This document shows, one piece after another, positions 1-7,811 of a stretch of DNA of 64,000 nucleotides. The notes beneath the pieces are model-generated. The model was not told the DNA's origin. It was given only the letters and a program-made list of their open reading frames with translations, and ran no database searches. How positions within the stretch are numbered: the first letter of the stretch is position 1; each line of letters starts with the position of its first letter. Source of the DNA: an uncultured Oscillospiraceae bacterium (GTDB taxonomy: Bacteria; Bacillota; Clostridia; Oscillospirales; Oscillospiraceae); assembly GCA_934573935.1 (NCBI GenBank), contig CAKTMO010000001.1:151598-215597 (forward strand), written 5' to 3'. Position numbers and translations under genes: made by a program.

Positions 1-730
1 GGGTGTCCTTGACCACGTAGCCGTCGCGCATGATGACCACCTTGTCGCAGACGGAAAGGATCTCATGGAGACGGTGGGTGATGAAGATGATGGCGATGCC
101 CTGGGCGGACATGTTGCGGATGGACTCCAGCAGCGCGTCGGCCTCCTTCTCCGTCAGCACGGCGGTGGGCTCGTCCAGGATCAGCAGCTTCAGGTTTTCC
201 TTGCTGAGCTCGCGGGCAATCTCGGTAAACTGCTTGTGGCCCACGGGCATGCTGCTGATGACCATTTTGGCGTCGATCTCCACGCCCATTTTTTCGATGG
301 CGTGCTTGGCACGCTCATCCATTTCCTTATAATCGAGAGTGTCCATTCTTTCGCCGAACACTTCTGAGATGACGTTTTTCTTTTTCGGCTCACGGTTGAG
401 CAGAATGTTTTCCGTGGCGGTGAAGCCAGGGATGAGAGAGAATTCCTGATGCACCATGCCGATGCCGGCCTTCAGTGCGTCGAACGGCGTATTGAAGGTC
501 ACTTTTTCGCCGTTGATGAGGACGTCGCCTTTGTAACCGCCGGTCTCGCGGATCACGTCCATGCCGAACAGGATCTTCATGAGGGTACTCTTGCCGGCGC
601 CGTTTTCACCGACGAGACCCAGCACCTCGCCCTCTTTCAGCGTGAAGTTGATGTCCGTCAACACCTGGTTTCCGAAGAAGTCCTTTTGGATGTTGCGCAT
701 CTCCAACAGGGGAGCCTTGTTATTTTCCAT
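1..730 (-). CDS. ABC transporter ATP-binding protein (RbsA/MglA-like), partial
   Basis: Nucleotide-binding subunit of an ABC importer, acting at the inner face of the membrane and probably serving the lipoprotein encoded just upstream (809..2038). The 243 visible residues begin at ATG 730 behind a weak AGGTAGGG site and run off the left edge. Walker A GENGAGKST is at residues 41-49, Walker B LLILDEP is near 190 and the switch histidine lies in FITHRLHEI near 225. The signature region reads MPVGHKQFTEIARELS, so the usual LSGGQ core is degenerate, as in the LSIGEQQ type of two-cassette sugar ATPases. The full protein may therefore have a second cassette (about 500 residues). The ligand cannot be deduced. 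Confidence 0.9.
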   Translation of the reverse strand, partial: MENNKAPLLEMRNIQKDFFGNQVLTDINFTLKEGEVLGLVGENGAGKSTLMKILFGMDVIRETGGYKGDVLINGEKVTFNTPFDALKAGIGMVHQEFSLIPGFTATENILLNREPKKKNVISEVFGERMDTLDYKEMDERAKHAIEKMGVEIDAKMVISSMPVGHKQFTEIARELSKENLKLLILDEPTAVLTEKEADALLESIRNMSAQGIAIIFITHRLHEILSVCDKVVIMRDGYVVKDT

Positions 731-751
731 AATATACCCTACCTAAAAGTA

Positions 752-781
752 AACAGGGGGGAGGAATCCCTCCCCCCTGTT
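752..781 (-). terminator. intercistronic hairpin between lipoprotein and ATPase genes
   Basis: Perfect 13-bp inverted repeat (752-764 and 769-781, loop of 4) of the form AACAGGGGGGAGG. On the minus strand it is followed by TTTACTTTT, a weak U tract. It lies between the binding-protein stop and the ATPase start. It is therefore more likely a partial terminator or mRNA-stabilising structure that keeps the binding protein more abundant than the ATPase. Confidence 0.6.
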
Positions 782-808
782 CGATACGTTGTGCTTTACA
801 AAGCTATG

Positions 809-2038
809 TCAGCTGATGGTGAAGTACTTTTCGGGGATCTCCACTTCAGCGTTGCCCATGAACTTGCCAGGATCGCCCATGATGTAGGTATCCTGATAGA
901 TCAGGAAGATGTTGTCGGACTTGACACCGGTGGTGGCGTTGGTGTAGCCGGCGCCGTTCCACTCAGCCTTGGGAGAGTAGACCTGCAGGGCGGCGGAGAC
1001 GTCGTCCATATCAGTCAGCTCGCTCTTGCCGTCGATGACGTTCTTGGCATGCAGGGCCAGACCGGCGGACAGGGTGTAGCCATAGGAGTAAGCCCAGGTG
1101 CCGAAGCGGCCGGCGCCGCCCTTTTCACAGACAGCGGCCTCGACCTTGGCCAGAATCTTCTCGAAATCGCCGGCTTCCTCGGTCAGATCCAGACCCAGAG
1201 CGCCGGGATAGCCCATCAGGGGAGAGGGCAGGTCAGCCTCAATGAAGTAACCGCCGTACTCCAGCAGCTGCTTCAGCAGGGGATCGGTATGAGCGTCGTT
1301 GGTGCAGAAGTAAGCGGCGTTCTGGCCATACTTCTCGACCCACTCGGGAACCTTCTCCAGCAGGTAGGCCTGGGCACCGGACACGCCGACGTCAGAGGTG
1401 GGGTCGGGAGCGGTCTCTTCCACCAGCTTCATGCCGAACTCCTCGCAAGCGGCCTTCATGATGGCCAGACGGCGGGACATGGTCTCATAAGCCAGGTGGC
1501 GGGGGAAGGAAACGTGCACGAAGGTGTCGCAGCCCAGCTCGTGAGCGGTGCGGATGATCAGGTAGCCGCGGGAGACGAAGTCGTTGTTGCAGACCAGGTC
1601 GGCAGCGGAGCCGATCTCGGGCAGGTCCTCGTGGGCCTCACCGGCGATGCAGATGATGTCGGGGCGGGATTCCTTGATCTTACGGAAAGCCTCGGTCGTG
1701 CCAGGGACAGCCTGGTTCACGATGATGGCCTTCATGTCGGGATCAGAGGACAGGTTCACGATGTTCTGGATGGTGGTCTCCAGCTCTTCGGTGAAGTTGT
1801 CGGGATAGATGGCCAGGGTGACCATATCCTCACCGTACTCGGCCTGGAAGGCCTCGGCGCCGCGGCGGTCGTCCTCGGACTGAGAGACGGAACCGGTCAC
1901 GATACCGATTTTGTAGTTGGCGGGAGCATCCGTGTTATCGGGCTCATCGGTGTTGTTGGGGGTGTCGTTGCCACCGCCGCAGGCCACCAGGGTCAGTGCC
2001 ATGGCCAGAGCGAGCAGCAGGCTCAAAAACTTCTTCAT
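809..2038 (-). CDS. DUF3798 substrate-binding lipoprotein
   Basis: Periplasmic-binding-protein-like lipoprotein of 409 residues that would capture the ligand for the adjacent ABC ATPase. The start is ATG 2038, 7 nt behind AGGAGG; the open frame continues upstream but has no ribosome site there. Residues 1-19 form a signal peptide ending in the lipobox LVAC (Cys20), followed by a Gly/Asn/Asp/Thr-rich linker. The mature part begins with KIGIVTGSVSQSEDD, typical of the DUF3798 family, which has the two-lobed sugar/BMP-type fold. The ligand of DUF3798 proteins is not established and nothing here identifies it. It is the first gene of the operon that leaves the window on the left. Confidence 0.88.
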   Translation of the reverse strand: MKKFLSLLLALAMALTLVACGGGNDTPNNTDEPDNTDAPANYKIGIVTGSVSQSEDDRRGAEAFQAEYGEDMVTLAIYPDNFTEELETTIQNIVNLSSDPDMKAIIVNQAVPGTTEAFRKIKESRPDIICIAGEAHEDLPEIGSAADLVCNNDFVSRGYLIIRTAHELGCDTFVHVSFPRHLAYETMSRRLAIMKAACEEFGMKLVEETAPDPTSDVGVSGAQAYLLEKVPEWVEKYGQNAAYFCTNDAHTDPLLKQLLEYGGYFIEADLPSPLMGYPGALGLDLTEEAGDFEKILAKVEAAVCEKGGAGRFGTWAYSYGYTLSAGLALHAKNVIDGKSELTDMDDVSAALQVYSPKAEWNGAGYTNATTGVKSDNIFLIYQDTYIMGDPGKFMGNAEVEIPEKYFTIS

Positions 2039-2091
2039 ACTTACCTCCTGTTTTTTCATTTTTTTGCAAAATGGTGCTATGGGATATAGTA

Positions 2092-2121
2092 ATTTTAACA
2101 GATTTGTTTCCGTTTTGTCAA
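2092..2121 (-). promoter_or_regulatory. sigma-A-type promoter of the DUF3798 operon
   Basis: On the minus strand TTGACA (2121-2116) and TAAAAT (2097-2092) are separated by 18 nt, about 55 nt upstream of the lipoprotein start. No operator was recognised beside it. Confidence 0.7.
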
Positions 2122-2363
2122 TACAAGGAAGGCCGCGCGCCACAGGCTTTTTATCGACAGCAGTGTGCCAGCGGTGTACATTTTCCGGTTTTTGTTGTGT
2201 TTTTGCACAAATATTGACAGGGTTTGTGCGGTTTTTGTCTGCTTTTTTGGCTTTACCTCCAAACGCTGCTTTTCCTGAGACGAACACTTTCTCGTTTTTT
2301 CGCCGCCGGAAACGGGATTTTGCGGCAGGATTTTTCCTCCGGCGCGGGCCGGAGGAGGGGAAA

Positions 2364-2402
2364 ACAGTGCGCCGTCCGGCGGAGAGCCGGACGGCGCACT
2401 GT
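2364..2402 (-). terminator. terminator of thrS
   Basis: Perfect 17-bp stem (2364-2380 with 2386-2402, loop 5) followed on the minus strand by TTTTCC. It lies 44 nt past the thrS stop. The 2039-2445 gap holds this terminator and the DUF3798 promoter and nothing else recognised. Confidence 0.85.
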
Positions 2403-2445
2403 ATGATTATACGGAAACGGTCGATTTTATTTCATCTTTATGCCG

Positions 2446-4239
2446 TCAGTCACGGGACTTACTGTCCACGATCTCATGGAGCTTGGCGGAGAAAGCGTCC
2501 AGGGTCATGGCGCCCAGGTCCTCGCCCTTGCGGGTACGGACGGAGACGGTGCCGTTCTCCATATCGCGGTCGCCCACCACCAGCATAAAGGGGATCTTTT
2601 CCAGGGTGGCCTCGCGGATCTTCTTGCCCACCTTCTCGTTGCGGCTGTCCACCTCTACGCGGAATCCCTGCTTGCGCAGCGCCTTGGCGGCGTCGGCGCA
2701 GTAATCGGCGGCGCGGTCGGTGATGGGCAGGAACCGGACCTGCTCGGGCATCATCCAGGTGGGCAGGGCGCCGGCGTACTCCTCGATCAGATAGGCCAGC
2801 GTACGCTCGTAGCAGCCCAGAGAGGTGCGGTGGATGATATAGGGCAGGGCCTTGTTGCCGTTCTCGTCGATATAGTACATGCCGAAGCGCTCGGCCAACA
2901 GCATATCGATCTGGATGGTGACAAGGGTGTCCTCTTTACCATACACGTTCTTGTACTGGATATCCAGCTTGGGACCGTAGAAAGCGGCCTCGTCGATGCC
3001 GATGGTGTACTCCACGTCCAGATCCTTCAGGATACGCTCCATGGCGGACTGGGCATGCTCCCACTGCTCGGCGGTGCCCTCATACTTGTTGTTGGGGTTG
3101 GCGGGATCCCACTGGGAGAAACGGAACGTGCACTTATCCAGCAGGCCCACGGTGCCCAGACAATACTTGGCCAGATCCAGACACTGCTTGAACTCCTCCT
3201 CCAGCTGGTCGGGACGCAGCACAAGATGGCCCTCGGAGATGGTGAACTGGCGGACGCGGATCAGGCCGTGCATCTCACCGGAGTCCTCATTGCGGAACAG
3301 GGTGGACGTCTCGCCCAGACGCATGGGCAGATCGCGGTAGCTGCGGCCCCGGTTCAGATACACCTGATACTGGAACGGGCAGGTCATAGGACGCAGGGCG
3401 AAGCACTCCTTCGTCTCGTCCATGGGATCGCCCAGAATAAACATGCCGTCCAGATAGTGATCCCAGTGGCCGGAGATCTTATACAGCTCCCGCTTGGCCA
3501 TCAGCGGGGTCTTGGTCAGCAGATAACCGGCCTCCTGCTCGGTGTCCTCCACCCAGCGCTGCAGCAGCTGAATGACGCGGGCGCCCTTGGGCAACAGGAT
3601 GGGCAGGCCCTGACCGATGCAGTCCACGGTGGTGAAATACTCCAGCTCGCGGCCCAGCTTGTTGTGGTCGCGCTTCAGAGCGTCCTCGCGCTGCTTCAGA
3701 TAGGCCTCCAGCTCATCCTTGTTGGGGAAGGCCACGCCGTAGATGCGCTGCAGCTGCTTGCGGTTGGAGTCGCCCCGCCAATAGGCGGCGTTGCAGGCGG
3801 TCAGCTTGATGCCGTTGCCCTTGATGCGGCCGGTGGAATCCACGTGGGGACCGGCGCACAGGTCCACGAACTCACCCTGGCGGTAGAAGGAGATATGGGC
3901 GTCGGCGGGCAGGTCGTTGATGAGCTCCACCTTGTAGGGCTCTTCCTTCTCCTCCATGAACTTCAGGGCTTCCTCACGGGGCAGCTCGAAGCGCTCCAGC
4001 TTCAGCTTTTCCTTGCAGATCTTCCGCATTTCGGCCTCGATCTCCTCCAGATCGCCGGGGGTGAAGGCAAAGGGTGCGTCCAGATCGTAATAGAAGCCGT
4101 TGTCGATGCTGGGGCCGATGGCCAGCTTCACCTCGGGATGCAGGCGCTTGACGGCCTGGGCCAGCACGTGGGAGCAGGTGTGCCAGTAGGTCTTGCGGTA
4201 CTGCTCGTTTTCAAAGGTATAGATGTTTTCTTCGCTCAT
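2446..4239 (-). CDS. thrS: threonyl-tRNA synthetase lacking the TGS domain
   Basis: Class II synthetase that charges tRNA-Thr with threonine in the cytoplasm. It has 597 residues, starting at ATG 4239 behind AAGGAGGAT. The N-terminal TGS domain of typical bacterial ThrRS (about 640 residues) is absent: the protein opens directly in the editing domain, with HTCSH (His20, His24) and later DLCAGPH. Catalytic motif 2 reads RPMTCPFQYQ followed by GLIRVRQFT, and motif 3 is HRTSLGCYERT. A C-terminal anticodon-binding domain covers roughly the last 100 residues and includes RKGEDLG. Expression is under the T-box at 4271-4510. The product assignment is certain; whether this is the only ThrRS of the organism cannot be seen here. 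Confidence 0.97.
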   Translation of the reverse strand: MSEENIYTFENEQYRKTYWHTCSHVLAQAVKRLHPEVKLAIGPSIDNGFYYDLDAPFAFTPGDLEEIEAEMRKICKEKLKLERFELPREEALKFMEEKEEPYKVELINDLPADAHISFYRQGEFVDLCAGPHVDSTGRIKGNGIKLTACNAAYWRGDSNRKQLQRIYGVAFPNKDELEAYLKQREDALKRDHNKLGRELEYFTTVDCIGQGLPILLPKGARVIQLLQRWVEDTEQEAGYLLTKTPLMAKRELYKISGHWDHYLDGMFILGDPMDETKECFALRPMTCPFQYQVYLNRGRSYRDLPMRLGETSTLFRNEDSGEMHGLIRVRQFTISEGHLVLRPDQLEEEFKQCLDLAKYCLGTVGLLDKCTFRFSQWDPANPNNKYEGTAEQWEHAQSAMERILKDLDVEYTIGIDEAAFYGPKLDIQYKNVYGKEDTLVTIQIDMLLAERFGMYYIDENGNKALPYIIHRTSLGCYERTLAYLIEEYAGALPTWMMPEQVRFLPITDRAADYCADAAKALRKQGFRVEVDSRNEKVGKKIREATLEKIPFMLVVGDRDMENGTVSVRTRKGEDLGAMTLDAFSAKLHEIVDSKSRD

Positions 4240-4270
4240 GGGATGATCCTCCTTGTTGTTGGGGCGGGAT

Positions 4271-4510
4271 AAAAAAATCCCCACCCCTGATGTGTTCAGG
4301 GGTGAGGTAATACAGTCATTACTCCACGGTTCCACCCTGCTTACGGCTGTGTGCCGTCGCTCGTGGTCTCTGTAACGGGAGACGCCCGTCCTGCTCGTCG
4401 CAGACGGCTCGGGAGTGGTACAGGCCGTGCCGCGGGCGGGATGCTTTCAGCCGGGGCATCCCTCTCTTTGGCCGTTGGTGGACAGCTTCTTCTCCGTCAT
4501 CGCTTTTGAT
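4271..4510 (-). promoter_or_regulatory. T-box riboswitch (tRNA-Thr sensing) of thrS
   Basis: Leader RNA that reads the charging state of tRNA-Thr and controls readthrough into thrS. The T-box sequence AGGGTGGAACCGTGG is at 4338-4324 and pairs with the free NCCA end of uncharged tRNA. The distal stem I contains GGATGC...GCATCC closing a CCCGGCTGAAA loop. The specifier ACC (Thr codon) lies in TGTACCACTC at 4419-4417. The terminator is a stem over 4281-4305 followed by a run of T (4277-4271). It fills the gap between thrS and the HAD phosphatase gene. Confidence 0.93.
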
Positions 4511-4516
4511 TACTGT

Positions 4517-4545
4517 ATTATAGCGCCGTTTTTGCCCCTTGTCAA
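4517..4545 (-). promoter_or_regulatory. promoter of the T-box-thrS transcript
   Basis: Consensus TTGACA (4545-4540) and TATAAT (4522-4517) with a 17-nt spacer on the minus strand. It predicts a start near 4510, consistent with a leader of about 270 nt. Confidence 0.85.
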
Positions 4546-4572
4546 CGGGGAAACGGGGTGTTTTTCGCCTTT

Positions 4573-5202
4573 TTATCCGATCTCCTCCGCCGTGTCCACG
4601 ATGGTCTGTGCGCCAGAGCGGGCCAGGGCCTCGCGGCCGCGGAAGCCCCAGCTGACGGCGATGAGGGGCAGACCGGCATTACGGGCGGTCTGGACGTCCA
4701 CCTCGCTGTCGCCCACGTAGACGGCGGCGTCCTGTTCCGCGCCCAGGGCGGTCAGGGCGTGGAACACCATGTCGGGGGCGGGCTTGCGGGGGGTCTCCGG
4801 ACTTTCGCCGAAGGTGGGGACGCCGGGGAAGAACTGTTCCGCCAGGGCGCAGGCGGCGGCGTGGGGCTTGTTGGAGACGATGGCTACCTGACAGCCTGCC
4901 CGGCGCAGGCGCTCCAGCAGCTCCGGCACGCCGGCGTAGGGGCGGGTCAGGACGCAGGTATGGGCCCGATACCAGGCGCGGTAGTCCCGCATGATGGTGG
5001 AAAACTGCGGCGTCTCCCGTCCCTGAGGCAGCATGGCGGCCATCAGGTCCTCCGCGCCGTTGCCCAGGGCGCGGCGCACCGTCTCCCGATCGCGGGTGGG
5101 ATAGCCGTACTGGGTCAGGGTGTGGTTGACGGCGGCGGCGAGGTCGTCCAGGGTGTCCAGCAGCGTGCCGTCCATATCAAATAGGTATGTTTTGTATGTC
5201 AC
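4573..5202 (-). CDS. HAD-family phosphatase (phosphoglycolate phosphatase-like)
   Basis: Haloacid-dehalogenase-type hydrolase of 209 residues, a small soluble phosphatase. The start is taken as GTG 5202, because GGGAGG sits 7-8 nt upstream; an in-frame ATG at 5223 has no such site. Motif I is FDMDGTLLDT (nucleophile Asp9, general acid Asp11), motif II is IVSNK, the motif III lysine is in RKPAPD and motif IV is YVGDSEVD. A C1 helical cap lies between motifs I and II. Gph- and PpaX-like enzymes share this pattern, so the physiological substrate is uncertain. It is a single gene with its own short transcript. Confidence 0.85.
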   Translation of the reverse strand: MTYKTYLFDMDGTLLDTLDDLAAAVNHTLTQYGYPTRDRETVRRALGNGAEDLMAAMLPQGRETPQFSTIMRDYRAWYRAHTCVLTRPYAGVPELLERLRRAGCQVAIVSNKPHAAACALAEQFFPGVPTFGESPETPRKPAPDMVFHALTALGAEQDAAVYVGDSEVDVQTARNAGLPLIAVSWGFRGREALARSGAQTIVDTAEEIG

Positions 5203-5312
5203 GGGTACATCCTCCCTTTTCATCTTTCGCCCGATGATACCACAGTCGGGCGAAAAGCGCAACGGGGACGGACGGAGAATCTGCACTTTTCCGGAGAAAT
5301 TTCGCAAAGCAC

Positions 5313-5341
5313 TTGAGGCGGCGGCGGGTATCTGATATAAT
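5313..5341 (+). promoter_or_regulatory. promoter of ychF
   Basis: TTGAGG (5313-5318) and TATAAT (5336-5341) with a 17-nt spacer, giving a leader of about 150 nt before the ychF start. No terminator or riboswitch pattern was recognised in that leader. Confidence 0.75.
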
Positions 5342-5496
5342 ATGTGGTCAGGATATCACCTGATCCGAACGGGTGAGCGGAAGGGTGAGCCGATCGCCCG
5401 CCGAAACGTTTATAATTGAAGAAAGTTCCGGAAAGCGCGGTACGCGGCCATTATTCCGCAGCTTTCTTCCTGGAAAATAAAGGAGAAGATGAAGAG

Positions 5497-6609
5497 ATGA
5501 AACTAGGTATCGTGGGACTGCCCAATGTGGGAAAGAGTACGCTGTTCAACGCCATTACCAACGCGGGGGCGGAGAGCGCCAACTATCCCTTCTGCACCAT
5601 CGAGCCCAACGTGGGCGTGGTGGCGGTGCCGGATCCGCGGCTGGACAAGCTGGCGGAGATGTACGAGCCGGACAAGAAGACCCCCGCCGTCATCGAATTC
5701 GTGGACATTGCGGGTCTGGTGAAGGGCGCGTCCCAGGGCGCGGGTCTGGGCAACAAGTTTCTGGAGAACATCCGCCGCACCGACGCCATCGTCCACGTGG
5801 TGCGCTGCTTTGACGACGAGAACATCATGCATGTGGTGGCGGACGCCAGCCAGAACGTGCCGGTGGATCCCCTGGGGGACATTGAGACCATCGATCTGGA
5901 GCTGATCATGGCGGATCTGGAGATGGTGAACCGCCGTGTGGAGAAGGCCTCCAAGGCCGCCAAGGGCGACAAGAAGTTCCTGCATGAAGCGGAGGTATTC
6001 AAGGCGCTGGCGGCGCATCTGGACGCGGGAAAGTCCGCCCGCACCTTTGACTGCGGCGACGACCGCGCCATTATCGAGACGGCCGATCTTTTGAGCCTGA
6101 AGCCCATTATCTACGCCGCCAACATGGACGAAGAGGGCTTCGCCCACTATGAGGACAACAAATACTTCGGTCTTGTCCGCGATCTGGCCGCCAAGGAGGG
6201 GGCCCAGGTGCTGCCCATCTGCGCCAAGCTGGAGCAGGACATCGCCGAGCTGGACGACCCCGAGGAGCGGGCCATGTTCCTGGAGGATCTGGGGATCGAG
6301 AAGTCCGGCCTGGACCGGCTGATCCAGTGCAGCTATGACCTGCTGGGGCTGATCTCCTTCCTGACCTACGGCAAGGACGAGTGCCGTGCGTGGACCATCC
6401 GCAAGGGCACCAAGGCGCCCCAGGCCGCCGGTAAGATCCACAGCGACATCGAACGGGGCTTTATCCGCGCCGAGACCATTAACTTTGACGAGATGATGGC
6501 CTGCGGCGGCAGCGTGGCCGCCGCCAAGGAAAAGGGCCTGCTGCGCAGCGAGGGCAAGGACTACGTGGTGAAGGACGGCGACATGATCTACTTCCGCTTC
6601 AATGTGTAA
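5497..6609 (+). CDS. ychF: Obg-like ATPase YchF
   Basis: P-loop NTPase of the Obg/YchF family, 370 residues, ribosome-associated and linked to stress responses in other bacteria. The start is ATG 5497 behind AGGAG; the frame is open further upstream, but the protein begins at the conserved MKLGIVGLPNVGKS. The G1 loop is at residues 7-14, the switch region NYPFCTIEPN at 29-38 and G3 DIAGLV at 70-75. The G4 position is NMDE (209-212) rather than NKxD, the hallmark of ATP preference in YchF. A coiled-coil insert (about 130-180) and a C-terminal TGS domain complete the protein. Its last 8 nt overlap the next gene. Confidence 0.97.
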   Translation: MKLGIVGLPNVGKSTLFNAITNAGAESANYPFCTIEPNVGVVAVPDPRLDKLAEMYEPDKKTPAVIEFVDIAGLVKGASQGAGLGNKFLENIRRTDAIVHVVRCFDDENIMHVVADASQNVPVDPLGDIETIDLELIMADLEMVNRRVEKASKAAKGDKKFLHEAEVFKALAAHLDAGKSARTFDCGDDRAIIETADLLSLKPIIYAANMDEEGFAHYEDNKYFGLVRDLAAKEGAQVLPICAKLEQDIAELDDPEERAMFLEDLGIEKSGLDRLIQCSYDLLGLISFLTYGKDECRAWTIRKGTKAPQAAGKIHSDIERGFIRAETINFDEMMACGGSVAAAKEKGLLRSEGKDYVVKDGDMIYFRFNV

Positions 6610-7498
6610 GAAAGGAAACGGCACGCTGCCCTATGCCCTGCTGATCCTGCTGCAGAGCGTGCTGTACGGCTTCGGCAATCCCCTGTCCAAGATCGGGTTT
6701 GAGAGCATCACGGTGCTGTGGTGTCTGGGCATCCGGTTTTTCGGCGCGGCGGCGGTGATGCTGCTGCTGTTCGGGCGGCGCACGGTGCGGACGCTGCGCG
6801 CCGCGCCGCTGAAGGCGTGGCTGCCGTGCAGTCTTGCCATGGCGGCGGCCTATGCCAGCTGCAATCTGGCGCTGGAATACACCACCGCCACCAACGTAGG
6901 CTTTCTCATGTCGCTGCCGGTACTGTTCACTCCGGCGCTGGCGCGGCTGGTGCTGAAACGGCCCTATCCCAAGGGGGTCATTCCCATTCAGCTGGCGGTG
7001 ATCGCGGGGCTGTACCTTTTGTGCTGCGGCAGCGAGAGCGGCAGCTTCACCTTCGGCATCGGCGAGGTGCTGGGGCTGGTATGCGCCCTGTCGCTGGCGG
7101 CGGCGCTGGTGTTTTCCGAGGGGGCCATGCCGGGGATCGATCCGGTCTCTATGGCCGCGGCGCAGGCCACGGTCACCGGCGTGCTGTGTCTGGCGGCGGC
7201 GCTGCTGTTCGACGACGCGGCGGTGCTGCCCCATGTCACCACTACCGGCTGGCTGGTGGTGGCCTATCTGGCGCTGCTGTGTACATGTCTTTCCTACGTG
7301 CTGCAGAACACGGCGCTGACGCGGCTGTCCTCCTACACCGTTTCGCTGCTGCAATGCACCCAGCCGGTTTTAACGGCGGTCTGCTCCTATCTGCTGCTGC
7401 GGGAGCGGTTGACGGCGGTGGGGATCGCCGGCGCTGTCATCATCGTGGCGTGCGTGGTGCTGGAAAACTGGCAGAGCGGACGAAAACAGACGGCATAA
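6602..7498 (+). CDS. EamA/DMT-family transporter
   Basis: Integral membrane protein of 298 residues built of two EamA repeats, with about 10 hydrophobic segments. Family members export metabolites or amino acids; the substrate here is unknown. ATG 6602 overlaps the ychF stop by 8 nt and lacks a clear ribosome site, so translational coupling to ychF is likely. The first helix starts near residue 9 and the end (GRKQTA) is short and basic. A strong terminator follows, so ychF and this gene form a two-gene unit. Confidence 0.88.
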   Translation: MCKKGNGTLPYALLILLQSVLYGFGNPLSKIGFESITVLWCLGIRFFGAAAVMLLLFGRRTVRTLRAAPLKAWLPCSLAMAAAYASCNLALEYTTATNVGFLMSLPVLFTPALARLVLKRPYPKGVIPIQLAVIAGLYLLCCGSESGSFTFGIGEVLGLVCALSLAAALVFSEGAMPGIDPVSMAAAQATVTGVLCLAAALLFDDAAVLPHVTTTGWLVVAYLALLCTCLSYVLQNTALTRLSSYTVSLLQCTQPVLTAVCSYLLLRERLTAVGIAGAVIIVACVVLENWQSGRKQTA

Positions 7499-7500
7499 CT

Positions 7501-7540
7501 ACAGGGAACGCCCCTTCGCGGAAGGGTGTTCCCTGTTTTC
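7501..7540 (+). terminator. terminator of the ychF-EamA unit
   Basis: Long stem formed by 7501-7516 and 7521-7536 around a CGCG loop, followed by TTTTCTCTTT. The remainder of the 7499-7811 gap is AT-richer and holds the permease promoter and a 10-bp direct repeat (7601-7610 and 7700-7709). Confidence 0.8.
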
Positions 7541-7711
7541 TCTTTACGAAACTTTTCTCCGGCGAATTTGGTAAGATTTTAACAAGTATTCCCTATTTGC
7601 CGAAAATAGTTTCTTTTCAGGATATTTTTGACCGGTTTTTCCCCGCAGCCAAACTGTGGAAAATAGACAAAATCATTCGGTGAAATTCTCTCTCTCCGGC
7701 GAAAATAGTGC

Positions 7712-7740
7712 TTGCAACCGCCGCAAAGTCATAGTATACT
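7712..7740 (+). promoter_or_regulatory. promoter of the APC permease
   Basis: TTGCAA (7712-7717) and TATACT (7735-7740), spacer 17 nt. The motif CGAAAATAGT occurs twice upstream, at 7601-7610 and at 7700-7709 just before the -35 box, and could be an activator or repressor half-site. Confidence 0.7.
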
Positions 7741-7811
7741 CACAACTGTGGATCGTTAAAAAGAAAACAAACTGATCCGCTATGTTTTGGAAAGTGAGAA
7801 AGGAAATTACT

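Noticed and set aside
449..4272. Long plus-strand ORFs (546 and 610 codons) opposite the DUF3798 gene and thrS
   Set aside because: They are exact antisense shadows of well-supported genes, rich in Gly/Ala/Leu/Val/His/Gln from reversed GC-rich codons, and have no ribosome site or family motif.
6718..7683. 321-codon plus-strand ORF overlapping the EamA gene
   Set aside because: Out-of-frame shadow of the transporter gene; no domain, and hydrophobic periodicity is in the other frame.
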